The notes beneath the pieces were generated by a model. The model had not been told where the DNA came from and searched no databases. It worked only from the letters and a program-made list of their open reading frames with translations. Shown here one piece after another: positions 5,579 through 13,122 of a DNA stretch of 13,199 bases. Position 1 is the first letter of the stretch; each line of letters starts with the position of its first letter. The position numbers and the translations under genes were made by a program. The stretch covers positions 121,658 through 134,856 of the forward strand of contig DKUN01000016.1 of assembly GCA_002490725.1 (NCBI GenBank), written 5' to 3'. This stretch comes from Porphyromonadaceae bacterium UBA7203. Lineage in GTDB: Bacteria > Bacteroidota > Bacteroidia > Bacteroidales > Muribaculaceae.

Positions 5579-8110
5579 ATGAAAACCATTAACAAATATA
5601 TTCTGGCGGCCGCTGTCAGCAGCATGTCGCTCGACGCGATGGCCGATATCAACATCAATTTCGAAAGCAACGAAGGCTTCACGGCTATCAGCATGTATGA
5701 CGCAATGTGGGAGGACTCTCCCTTCCGCACCGGCGTCCTTCAAGGCAACTGCGCCATAACCGACAATCCCGACACGAGCGTCAATGAAATCATAGACATG
5801 GCGCCGAATCCGTCGGCAAAAGTTCTCGGCGCACAGCGTTCGCGCTTCGGCGGCAACCGTTTCGGCGTGAGAGTCGACCTTGCGGAGAGCTTCGAACTGA
5901 CCCCCACGCTGAAATACGTGCACGTCATGATATACCGTCCGACAACCGGACGCATGATGCTCGTCGGCCTCGGCTCCCGCACCGAGCGCCATGACCAGGA
6001 CCCCTACTGCGAACAGTTCTGGGCGCTCCCCACAAACTCAACCGACGCCAACCGCTGGACCGACGTTGTATTTCCCGTAAAAGGTGCCGGCGGCATTGAC
6101 GTGCGCTCGCTCGTCATAGTGCCCGACATGGAGTCGCCCCATGACCTGACCGAAGACTTCCTCTTCTACGTTGACAACATCGAGGTTTCAAACAGTTCCA
6201 CTCCGAGGTTCATCTACGAATACTATCCCGTTCAGGGCGAAAAAGCCACATCGCCGATGACGCGCACCGACCGCGTCACCAGCGATTTGTCGCTGACCAT
6301 CGACGGCAAGACCTACACCGTGCCCATCAATCAGCAGTCAAACAAACTGCTCTACCAGGATCTGACAAACAACGTCTTCAATGTAAAGCCCGGCCAGACA
6401 ATCACCCCCGCGCTCGGCTACACGACCAAGGACTGGATGCACGCCTATGCCTACATCGACTTTAACAACGACGGTCAGTTCTCTGCCGACATCAAATCTG
6501 ACGGCACTCCCGCCGACGGCACCGAACTGGTCAGCTTCAACGGCTACAACGGCTCCGGCTCATGGCGCAACTCAAAGGGCCAGGCAATCGCATCGAACGG
6601 CAATCTAACCGCCGGCAAGTGCGGCATAATGCCCGACTTCACCCTGCCTGCCGACCTCAAGCCCGGCATGTACCGCATGCGCCTGAAACTCGACTGGAAC
6701 TGCATTGACCCGATGGGCAACCCCGGAGAGGCAAACGGCAGCAACCTGATTAACAGCAACGGCGGCGTGATTGCCGATATCATGCTCAACGTGTATGGCG
6801 ACGAAGTCACCGTCAACGACTTCCAGCTCAACGGCGAGGTTCTTGCAGGCGACGGCACCAAACTCAACGCCCTCAAAACCCCTGCCGCCAAACCGTTCAC
6901 CATCTTGATGAACCCCGAAAACGGATTTATCCACGACGGCGCAGACATCAAAATCGGCTATAACCTCGACGGCGAAAAATTCGACAAGTACGGCAACCCG
7001 CAATATACTGAAATCTACATTCCCGGATTCAGATTCACCGACAACAAATATACCATTCCCGCCGACAAAATGTGTGGCAACATACTCATCAACGGCCGGA
7101 TGATTGAAGTCGGAATGCCCGTCAGCGTTGCCTATCCGATTAACTTTCCGGAAACTCTGGCCGTTACCCGCAACGACCGTCGGCTCGACGGCATCACTAT
7201 GGCCACCTCGGGCGACGACGGCGACGTGAGTATCCGCGTCACGACCAAAACGGTTTACCAGAATTTCATGAATACCGAAGTGGCAATCATGGCCGGAGAA
7301 ACCGTGACCCCTACCGTCGACTATACGGGCAACGCCATGCACACCTATTACTATGTCGACCTTGACGAAGACGGCGCTTTCTCCAACAGCGTAGCCTCAA
7401 ACGGCACTCCGACCGGCGAAATGCTCAGCTACTCATATTACAACGGTCGCAACTCACTCGGACAAGAAAGTTCACAAAGCATCAAGGCCGGAGAGGTAAA
7501 TCATCCTTTCACCATTCCGAGCACCACTCTCCCCGGCATATACCGCTGCCGCTTTAAAATCGACTGGAACTGGTCGGATCCCGGAGGCCGGTATATCGCA
7601 AACGAGGGCAACAAAATCCATGACAACGGCGGATATGTGGTCGATTTCGCAATTCACGTCCACGACACAACTGCTCCCATCACAGCTGAAACGACCGCTA
7701 ATTACGGCAACATTCTCACCAAATCGAACCAGGTAATATCAGCCGAAGCATATAACGCCCCCTACAATCAGGTTCTCGCCATTTCAGGAACCACCGACAA
7801 CGGAAGTATAATCAAAAAACTCAATGCCAAGTATGGCTACAACTTCGAACAGGCTGCCACAGTAATGGGCAATACTTACTGGCGCGAAATGAAACTCGAG
7901 CCCTCCGACGACGGCTCCTTTACCATTCCGGCCGAAGTAATGACCCGTCCGGTATTTCTGACAGGAGAATTCGAGCTGTCGGGCATCGGCGAAATCGCAG
8001 AAATCAACACTGAAAAGGATAACGCCTTTTATGACCTTCGCGGAATACGCATTGAACACCCTGCCCGCGGACTCTACATTGTCGACGGCAAGAAGGTCAT
8101 TGTGAAATAA
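5579..8110 (+). CDS. Secreted multidomain protein with two GEVED-type repeats, putative glycan-binding or surface protein
   Basis: 843 residues, no catalytic motif recognised. A signal peptide (about 1-22, SLDAMA) leads to an N-terminal beta-sandwich (about 24-205) that looks like a carbohydrate-binding or galactose-binding-like fold. Two tandem units follow. In each, the first module has the GEVED look: YAYIDFNNDGQF (290-301) and YYYVDLDEDGAF (590-601), SDGTP/SNGTP (307-311, 607-611), LKPGMYRMRLKLDWN and LPGIYRCRFKIDWN (360-374, 651-664), and NGG (394-396, 683-685). The second module (about 436-515 and 728-800) ends around YTIPADKM and FTIPAEVM. Acidic DxDxDG-like stretches in the first modules could bind calcium. 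The final 26 residues match the tail of the GH-D hydrolase. Being cotranscribed with the fucosidase, it may hold glycan or enzyme at the surface; this is inference. It is not a SusD: no lipobox and no helical repeat pattern. Confidence 0.7.
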   Translation: MKTINKYILAAAVSSMSLDAMADININFESNEGFTAISMYDAMWEDSPFRTGVLQGNCAITDNPDTSVNEIIDMAPNPSAKVLGAQRSRFGGNRFGVRVDLAESFELTPTLKYVHVMIYRPTTGRMMLVGLGSRTERHDQDPYCEQFWALPTNSTDANRWTDVVFPVKGAGGIDVRSLVIVPDMESPHDLTEDFLFYVDNIEVSNSSTPRFIYEYYPVQGEKATSPMTRTDRVTSDLSLTIDGKTYTVPINQQSNKLLYQDLTNNVFNVKPGQTITPALGYTTKDWMHAYAYIDFNNDGQFSADIKSDGTPADGTELVSFNGYNGSGSWRNSKGQAIASNGNLTAGKCGIMPDFTLPADLKPGMYRMRLKLDWNCIDPMGNPGEANGSNLINSNGGVIADIMLNVYGDEVTVNDFQLNGEVLAGDGTKLNALKTPAAKPFTILMNPENGFIHDGADIKIGYNLDGEKFDKYGNPQYTEIYIPGFRFTDNKYTIPADKMCGNILINGRMIEVGMPVSVAYPINFPETLAVTRNDRRLDGITMATSGDDGDVSIRVTTKTVYQNFMNTEVAIMAGETVTPTVDYTGNAMHTYYYVDLDEDGAFSNSVASNGTPTGEMLSYSYYNGRNSLGQESSQSIKAGEVNHPFTIPSTTLPGIYRCRFKIDWNWSDPGGRYIANEGNKIHDNGGYVVDFAIHVHDTTAPITAETTANYGNILTKSNQVISAEAYNAPYNQVLAISGTTDNGSIIKKLNAKYGYNFEQAATVMGNTYWREMKLEPSDDGSFTIPAEVMTRPVFLTGEFELSGIGEIAEINTEKDNAFYDLRGIRIEHPARGLYIVDGKKVIVK
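6260..7993 (+). repeat. Tandem two-module protein repeat (A-B-A-B)
   Basis: Unit 1 covers residues 228-515 (6260-7123) and unit 2 residues 530-805 (7166-7993) of the 843-residue protein. Module A aligns across DFNNDGQF/DLDEDGAF, the following S-x-GTP, the PGMYRMR/PGIYRCR strand, the LDWN/IDWN turn and the NGG near its end. Module B aligns across the IKIGYNLD/KYGYNFE region and the YTIPADKM/FTIPAEVM strand. The copies are clearly diverged, so the duplication is old. Confidence 0.6.
7979..8107 (+). other. C-terminal tail of the 843-residue protein, related to that of the GH-D hydrolase
   Basis: Residues 801-843 begin SGIGEI, then YDLRGIR, then RGLYIVDGKK and end VIVK. It pairs with the tail at 1134-1256 on the opposite strand (14 identities in the last 26 residues, and GIGE shared further upstream). 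A role in export or surface attachment is inferred from position and resemblance to short Por-secretion tails. Confidence 0.55.
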
Positions 8111-8140
8111 CACCCCCCGCACTTAAACGACTCCTGAATG

Positions 8141-8172
8141 CAGGCCGCCCTTCGCCGGGGCGGCCTGTTATA
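8141..8172 (+). terminator. Stem-loop terminator after the fucosidase operon
   Basis: A perfect 10-bp GC-rich stem, CAGGCCGCCC (8141-8150) with GGGCGGCCTG (8158-8167), has a 7-base loop and is followed by TTATAT. The U-tract is weak, but position 30 bases after the stop codon and stem strength support termination. The remaining bases up to the parA promoter show no gene. Confidence 0.65.
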
Positions 8173-8267
8173 TCAGCGGAAATACGGCGCACACCCTACA
8201 GCGCTCAAACTCACAAGCCTTTGCTCAGTCCCGGCCAAAGGCCGAAGGCGATAAAAAACGTTATAAA

Positions 8268-8299
8268 TTTCGGCGTTTGGGGATTTTTCGCTAAATTTG
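8268..8299 (+). promoter_or_regulatory. Probable promoter of the parA-parB cluster
   Basis: TAAATTTG (8292-8299) is a full match to the Bacteroidetes -7 element TAnnTTTG, 28 bases before the parA ATG. The -33 element is imperfect: TTTC at 8268-8271 has 20-base spacing, while the exact TTTG at 8276-8279 is too close (12 bases). Confidence 0.6.
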
Positions 8300-8327
8300 T
8301 GGGCAATAACCGCACAGTTATATTCAA

Positions 8328-9110
8328 ATGGGTAAAATCATAGCTATAGCAAACCAGAAGGGCGGCGTCGGCAAAACCACTACCGCTATAAACCTCGCCG
8401 CCTCGCTTGCGTCCGAGAAAAAAAAGGTGCTCATAGTCGACGCTGATCCGCAGGCAAACGCCACGTCGGGCTACGGCATTGACCCGAGAAAAATGTCGGG
8501 CAGCATCTATGAATGTCTGGTCGACGACTATCCTGTCAGCGGCTCGCAAGTTGCCACATGCGTCGAGGGGCTCGACCTGCTCGGCTCGCGCATCGACCTT
8601 GCCGGCGCCGAGCTCGAGCTTGTAAGCAAACCTCAGCGCGAGTCGGTAATGAAAAAGGCTCTCGCCCCGATTGCCGACAGTTATGACTACATCCTAATTG
8701 ACTGCTCTCCCTCGCTCGGCCTCATCACGGTCAATGCCCTGACGGCAGCCGACTCGGTAATCATACCCGTCCAGGCCGAGTACTTTGCGCTCGAAGGAAT
8801 CTCAAAACTGCTCAACACCATACGCATCATCAAGTCAAAGCTCAATCCCGAACTCGAAATCGAAGGATTCCTGCTGACCATGTATGACGCCCGCCTGCGC
8901 CTCGCCAATCAGATCTACGAGGAACTGAAAGGCCATTTCGGCGACATGGTGTTCGACACCGTCATTCCGCGCAACATCCGACTCAGCGAGGCACCCAGCC
9001 ACGGCCTGCCCGCTCTGCTTTACGACCCCGCGAGCCGCGGCGCCACAAGCCACACCCAACTCGCCCGCGAAATAGTCAAGAAGCACTCCTCCTCTCACAA
9101 AAAACAATAA
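8328..9110 (+). CDS. parA: Chromosome-partitioning ATPase ParA (Soj)
   Basis: 260 residues, the usual length of chromosomal ParA/Soj without an N-terminal DNA-binding extension. The deviant Walker A motif KGGVGKTT lies at 11-18, with both the signature lysine (11) and the P-loop lysine (16). DADPQANAT (38-46) is the Walker A' switch and ILIDCSPSLG (122-131) the Walker B region. The protein dimerises on ATP, binds the nucleoid without sequence specificity, and is driven off by ParB, moving origin regions apart. It starts 28 bases after a -7 element and is followed 29 bases later by parB, the normal order. Confidence 0.95.
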   Translation: MGKIIAIANQKGGVGKTTTAINLAASLASEKKKVLIVDADPQANATSGYGIDPRKMSGSIYECLVDDYPVSGSQVATCVEGLDLLGSRIDLAGAELELVSKPQRESVMKKALAPIADSYDYILIDCSPSLGLITVNALTAADSVIIPVQAEYFALEGISKLLNTIRIIKSKLNPELEIEGFLLTMYDARLRLANQIYEELKGHFGDMVFDTVIPRNIRLSEAPSHGLPALLYDPASRGATSHTQLAREIVKKHSSSHKKQ

Positions 9111-9139
9111 CCTTTCGCCCTCCACCATCCCCCACGATT

Positions 9140-10039
9140 ATGGCACAACCTCCCAAGCAGGCCCTTGGTCGCGGTCTGGACTACTTGTTGTCGATGGACG
9201 ACGTTCCCGCACGCGGCTCTACGGCCATTAACGATATCCCCCTCTCGGCGATCAAGCCGAATCCCGACCAGCCCCGTCGCTCATTCGACGAAGAGGCGCT
9301 GGCCGAACTGGCATCATCGATTGCCGAACTCGGCATCATTCAGCCGCTGTCGCTCCGAAAAACCGGCCCCGACGAGTATCAGATCATTGCCGGCGAACGA
9401 CGCTACCGCGCCGCCCGTATGGCCGGACTGCACTCCGTCCCCGCCTACATCCGCACTGCCAACGACGCCGAACTCACCGAGATGGCGCTCATTGAAAACA
9501 TTCAGCGCGAAGACCTCAACGCCATCGAAATTGCACTCACTTTCAAAAAACTGATTGAACAATACAGCCTGACGCAAGAACGCCTGTCGGAACGCATAGG
9601 CAAGAAGCGCACAACGATAGCCAACTTTCTGCGCTTGCTCAAACTGCCGGCCGAAGTGCAGCTCGGACTGCGCGACAAGCGGCTCGACATGGGCCATGCG
9701 CGCACTCTGCTAACCCTCGACAACCCCAAACTCCAGCTGAAACTCTACGGCGAGATTCTTGACCAGGGGCTCAGCGTGCGACGCGTCGAGGAACTGGCCA
9801 AACTCTACCGCCAACGGGCCGAAAACGGCGAACCGATCGACAAGCCGTCGGCGACTGCCGCATCGCGCTCGCGCGCATCAGGCGAGTTCGACGTGCTGAA
9901 ACGAAACCTCTCGGCTGCATTCAACACCCGAGTGCAATTCACCTGCAACAAAGACGGACGCGGCAAAATCACATTCCCCTTCGCCAACGACGAAGAACTC
10001 GAACGCCTGATACGCATCTTCGACACCATCAAAGGATGA
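9140..10039 (+). CDS. parB: Chromosome-partitioning protein ParB (Spo0J), parS-binding CTPase
   Basis: 299 residues. The N-terminus KQALGRGLDYLL (6-17) is the typical ParA-interacting segment. The ParB N-domain follows (about 32-130), with NPDQPRR (41-47), the CTP-binding GERRYRA box (85-91) and IENIQREDLNAIE (118-130). A helix-turn-helix region (about 143-190, including LSERIGKKRTTIANFLRLL) recognises parS. A Ser/Ala/Arg-rich linker (about 236-248) leads to the C-terminal dimerisation domain (about 249-299). ParB loads at parS, slides as a CTP-dependent clamp and stimulates ParA. No intact parS (TGTTTCACGTGAAACA-like) was noticed in this window. Its TGA stop overlaps the next start codon (ATGA), so translation of the two is probably coupled. 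Confidence 0.95.
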   Translation: MAQPPKQALGRGLDYLLSMDDVPARGSTAINDIPLSAIKPNPDQPRRSFDEEALAELASSIAELGIIQPLSLRKTGPDEYQIIAGERRYRAARMAGLHSVPAYIRTANDAELTEMALIENIQREDLNAIEIALTFKKLIEQYSLTQERLSERIGKKRTTIANFLRLLKLPAEVQLGLRDKRLDMGHARTLLTLDNPKLQLKLYGEILDQGLSVRRVEELAKLYRQRAENGEPIDKPSATAASRSRASGEFDVLKRNLSAAFNTRVQFTCNKDGRGKITFPFANDEELERLIRIFDTIKG

Positions 10040-10731
10040 CCCTGCTTCGCTACACGGCGTTGGTCGCCACTATATTCTGTGCCATGCTCCCCGCCCACGC
10101 CCGGGAAGGCATCGAACAAACCGACAGCATCGAAATCATTTCGGCGCCGCTCGACCCGACGCAAATTTTCGTGGCCACCGACACCACCCTCGAAGTCTGC
10201 GCCGACACGCTCACCGTCGACGGCGAGCGGATGAGAGTGTTCAACCCTGACCCCACCCGCGCAACCTGGCTCAGCGTGCTCTGCCCCGGCCTCGGCCAGA
10301 TCTACAACCGGCGCTACTGGAAACTGCCTATAGTCATCGGAGCATACATGGGCCTGGCCTATGCCACCAGCTGGAACAACACCATGCTGACAGACTACAC
10401 CAAGGCCTACAACGACCTGATGGACAACGACCCCGACACACGAAGCTACATGAACTTCTTCGCACCGGGCGTCTCCGAATCATCGCTCAACCGAAACTGG
10501 CTGCAAAACACCTTCCAGTCGCGCAAAAACTACTTCAGACGCAACCGCGACCTCTGCATTGTCGGCATGATAGGCGTCTACCTCGTAGCTATCGTCGACG
10601 CCTACGTCGACGCATCGCTCGCCCACTTCGACATTTCGCCCAACCTCTCGCTCCAATGGGCACCGACTCTCATACAGGAAACCCGAAGCCCGCTCCCGTC
10701 CTTCGGAGTGCAATGGGCCTTATGCTTCTAA
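10036..10731 (+). CDS. DUF5683-type membrane protein encoded after parB
   Basis: 231 residues. A signal-like N-terminus (1-22) is followed by a short Asp/Thr-rich region. The conserved block LCPGLGQIYNRRYWK (82-96) runs into a hydrophobic segment (about 97-113), with SWNN (112-115) after it, a charged central region and a second hydrophobic segment (about 173-191). The PGLGQIYN-R-YWK block with two membrane helices is the hallmark of the DUF5683 family, found downstream of parAB in many Bacteroidetes. Biochemical function is unknown. The ATG lies inside the parB stop (ATGA), a four-base overlap, and the lytic transglycosylase gene begins 16 bases after its stop. That placement suggests an envelope role timed with chromosome segregation, but this is inference. 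Confidence 0.8.
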   Translation: MTLLRYTALVATIFCAMLPAHAREGIEQTDSIEIISAPLDPTQIFVATDTTLEVCADTLTVDGERMRVFNPDPTRATWLSVLCPGLGQIYNRRYWKLPIVIGAYMGLAYATSWNNTMLTDYTKAYNDLMDNDPDTRSYMNFFAPGVSESSLNRNWLQNTFQSRKNYFRRNRDLCIVGMIGVYLVAIVDAYVDASLAHFDISPNLSLQWAPTLIQETRSPLPSFGVQWALCF

Positions 10732-10747
10732 AAAACACTACTTGATC

Positions 10748-12376
10748 ATGAAACAACTGCTTCACACCATAGCCGCCACCGCCGCCATCATGCTGTCGGG
10801 CCTCACGCAGGCCCAGGCACAACCGCGGTCGGTGCGCGACCTCAAATACGAAATCACCGACACGGCGATAGTTTTTCCCGAAAGCCAGCAGGCCGACGTG
10901 CACCGCATGCAACAAAACTGGTATCTGAAAACATTCACCGTACTTGACACCATAGGCACCCCCGACATTCCCGCCTCCGACGAGGTAATAATGCAGCGGC
11001 TCCATGCCCTGCCCACCACCATCGAAATGCCGTTCAACCCGGTTGTGCGCGACTACGTTGACCTCTACGTCTCCCGCCGTCGCCAACTGGTCGAGACCAT
11101 GCTCGGCCTCAGCCTCTACTACATGCCCATTTTCGAAGAAGCACTCGAACGCGAAGGCCTACCCCTGGAATTGCGCAACCTCCCCATCATCGAAAGCGCA
11201 ATGAACCCCAACGCCGTCTCGCGCGCCGGCGCAACCGGTCTCTGGCAGTTCATGCTCCCCACCGCCCGAGGCCTCGGCATGGAAATCAACACTCTCGTCG
11301 ACGAACGCCGCGACCCGATAAGGTCATCGCAATGCGCCGCCCGCTACCTCAAGCAGCTCCACACAATCTACAACGACTGGGGCCTCGCAATCGCAGCCTA
11401 TAACTGCGGCCCGGGCAACATCAACAAAGCCCTCGCACGCGCCGGCGCATCGGCCGAGAACCCCAAGGACTACTGGGATATCTACTACTTCCTGCCGGCC
11501 GAAACGCGCGGCTACGTGCCCGGATTCATCGGCGCCACATACGCCATGGCCCACTATGCCGACCACGGCATATCGCCCGCACTGGCCAAACGCCCCATAC
11601 TCACCGACACCATCCACATCAACACCCGCACCCACTTTCAGGCAATCTCATCGGTGCTCGACATCCCCATAGAAGAGCTCCGCATACTCAACCCCCAATA
11701 CCGCAAAGACATCATTCCGGGCGACATCAGACCCTACGCCCTGCGCCTGCCCTCGCAGCTCGTCTACAACTACCTGATGTTTGCCGACTCAATCCGCACG
11801 GCCTCACAGGCTCTCGAACCCCGCTCATCGGTAACCCTGGGCGGAACCTCATCGACCGTCAGCGGCGACGGCACCTGGAAGGAAGTGACCAAATGGCACA
11901 AAGTAGCCCGCGGCGAAACCATCAGTTCCATAGCCTCGCGCTACGGCGTCACAACCAAACAAATCAAAAAATGGAACAACCTTAGCTCCAACCGCATCCG
12001 ACGCGGCACCAGACTCAAAATCGTGACCCGCGAACTCATTCCCGCGCCCAAAAAAGAAGAGCCGTCGCCGGCCATCGCCGACACCGTGCCCGACACGGCT
12101 GCCGACACCATCACCGCTGCCGCCCCCGACTCAATAGCCGCGACTAGCCCAGCCATTCCCGAAATCGAAGAAGCACCCGCCACAAAACAACAGCCCGAAT
12201 CAGCACCCAAACAAAAAGACGCAAACAAACCGCAAACCCACAAGGTAGCCAAAGGCGACACCCTCTTCGGCCTCTCGAAACGCTACGGCGTCAGCGTCAA
12301 AGCCATTCAAGACGCCAACAACCTCACAAACAACAACCTCAGAATAGGCCAGCGCCTTACCATCCCCGCAAAATAA
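10748..12376 (+). CDS. mltD: MltD-like membrane/periplasmic lytic transglycosylase with LysM domains
   Basis: 542 residues from the ATG at 10748; a TTG six bases earlier (10742) is open in frame but less likely, since the ATG begins a normal MKQLL signal peptide. The GH23 soluble-lytic-transglycosylase domain covers about 120-270. LPIIESAMNPNAVSRAG (145-161) carries the catalytic Glu149, GLWQFM (164-169) follows, and AAYNCGPGNINKA (216-228) is the substrate-groove motif. The enzyme cuts the MurNAc-GlcNAc bond, forming 1,6-anhydroMurNAc. A degenerate LysM-like stretch (about 295-338) is followed by two clear LysM domains: HKVARGETISSIASRYGV (384-401, extending to about 426) and HKVAKGDTLFGLSKRYGV (498-515, extending to about 540). 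A Pro/Ala/Asp/Thr-rich linker (about 432-494) separates them. No lipobox is visible, so unlike E. coli MltD it may be soluble in the periplasm. It lies in the parAB transcript. Confidence 0.9.
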   Translation: MKQLLHTIAATAAIMLSGLTQAQAQPRSVRDLKYEITDTAIVFPESQQADVHRMQQNWYLKTFTVLDTIGTPDIPASDEVIMQRLHALPTTIEMPFNPVVRDYVDLYVSRRRQLVETMLGLSLYYMPIFEEALEREGLPLELRNLPIIESAMNPNAVSRAGATGLWQFMLPTARGLGMEINTLVDERRDPIRSSQCAARYLKQLHTIYNDWGLAIAAYNCGPGNINKALARAGASAENPKDYWDIYYFLPAETRGYVPGFIGATYAMAHYADHGISPALAKRPILTDTIHINTRTHFQAISSVLDIPIEELRILNPQYRKDIIPGDIRPYALRLPSQLVYNYLMFADSIRTASQALEPRSSVTLGGTSSTVSGDGTWKEVTKWHKVARGETISSIASRYGVTTKQIKKWNNLSSNRIRRGTRLKIVTRELIPAPKKEEPSPAIADTVPDTAADTITAAAPDSIAATSPAIPEIEEAPATKQQPESAPKQKDANKPQTHKVAKGDTLFGLSKRYGVSVKAIQDANNLTNNNLRIGQRLTIPAK

Positions 12377-12416
12377 CTCTCAATCATAACAAAATTCTCC
12401 AAACAACACAACCATT

Positions 12417-13025
12417 ATGAAAAAAACAATCGCACGCGTGCTCGCAGTTATCGCTATCGCAACTGCAGCAATCTCAGCCCAGGCCGCTCCCATCAAAGTC
12501 GGCCCCGTAGTAGGCGTCAACATCAACTCTCTCAACCTCAATGACGTCAGCGACAACTTCAGCGCCGACAACCGCTGCGGCTTCGCCGCCGGTGTCATGG
12601 CCAAATTCACCGTGCCCATCATCAACATCGGCGTAGACCTCTCTGCCCTCTATGAATACCGCACCACCAAAATGGACGACGAAGGCAACAGCAGCAACCT
12701 CCACTACAACTACCTCGCTGTGCCCCTCCACCTCCGCTACGACATCCCCATGCCCCTGGTAAGCAAAGTGTTCTATCCCACCATCTTCACCGGCCCCAAC
12801 TTCGCATTCCGCCTCGGCAAATCGGTTGTCAACGACTTCAAAGCCAACAAATACAACATCGGCTGGGACTTCGGCCTCGGCATTACACTGGTGCAACACC
12901 TCCAGCTCTCAGCCGCCTACACTCTCGGCATCAACAAGGCCGTCAGCCACTTCTCGCCCGTTGAAGGCGCCGACATCAAAGGCCGCACAAACGGCTGGAC
13001 CATCACCGCAGCATACCTCTTCTGA
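12417..13025 (+). CDS. Small outer-membrane beta-barrel protein (PorT/OMP_b-brl-like)
   Basis: 202 residues. A clear signal peptide (1-23, ending AQA) precedes a chain of amphipathic strands: KVGPVVGVNINSL, GFAAGVMAKFTV, INIGVDLSALYEY, NYLAVPLHLRYDI, FYPTIFTGPNFAFRLG, GWDFGLGITLVQHLQLSAAYTLGI and TNGWTITAAYLF. The last residue is Phe, the usual outer-membrane barrel end. The NYLAVPLHLRY strand and the GPNFAFRLG strand are typical of the eight-strand PorT-like outer-membrane families of Bacteroidetes. Function is not predictable: a structural porin-like or adaptor role is possible. It begins 40 bases after the mltD stop with no -7 element in between, so it is probably read from the upstream transcript. 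Confidence 0.75.
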   Translation: MKKTIARVLAVIAIATAAISAQAAPIKVGPVVGVNINSLNLNDVSDNFSADNRCGFAAGVMAKFTVPIINIGVDLSALYEYRTTKMDDEGNSSNLHYNYLAVPLHLRYDIPMPLVSKVFYPTIFTGPNFAFRLGKSVVNDFKANKYNIGWDFGLGITLVQHLQLSAAYTLGINKAVSHFSPVEGADIKGRTNGWTITAAYLF

Positions 13026-13036
13026 CATCACCTGCA

Positions 13037-13074
13037 CGGTGCGTGGAGTTAACATATATTAACTCCACGCACCG
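13037..13074 (+). terminator. Strong perfect hairpin after the outer-membrane protein gene
   Basis: A 16-bp perfect inverted repeat (13037-13052 with 13059-13074) around the six-base loop CATATA begins 11 bases after the stop codon. It contains no mismatch. No T-run follows on either strand, so it is either a terminator that needs no U-tract or a 3' stabilising stem-loop separating the gene from the tRNA. Confidence 0.55.
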
Positions 13075-13096
13075 CCCTATTCCCCAAAAAAATCAT

Positions 13097-13104
13097 TACC
13101 TTTG
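13097..13104 (+). promoter_or_regulatory. -7 element of the tRNA-Ser promoter
   Basis: TACCTTTG fits TAnnTTTG and lies 18 bases before the tRNA, giving an expected leader of about a dozen bases. No TTTG is present at 19-base spacing. Confidence 0.5.
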
Positions 13105-13122
13105 CACTCGAAATTCACCTAC

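Noticed and set aside
5420..5992. Open frame of 190 codons on the minus strand
   Set aside because: Antisense to the fucosidase end and the start of the 843-residue gene; His/Val/Ala/Asp-rich shadow composition, no motif.
6605..7342. Open frame of 245 codons on the minus strand
   Set aside because: Antisense to the GEVED-repeat gene; low-complexity Val/Gly/His-rich composition typical of a shadow frame.
5579..8110. 843-residue protein as a SusD-like or SusE/F-like lipoprotein
   Set aside because: No lipobox cysteine at the signal end, no SusC gene nearby, and GEVED-type beta modules instead of the SusD helical fold.
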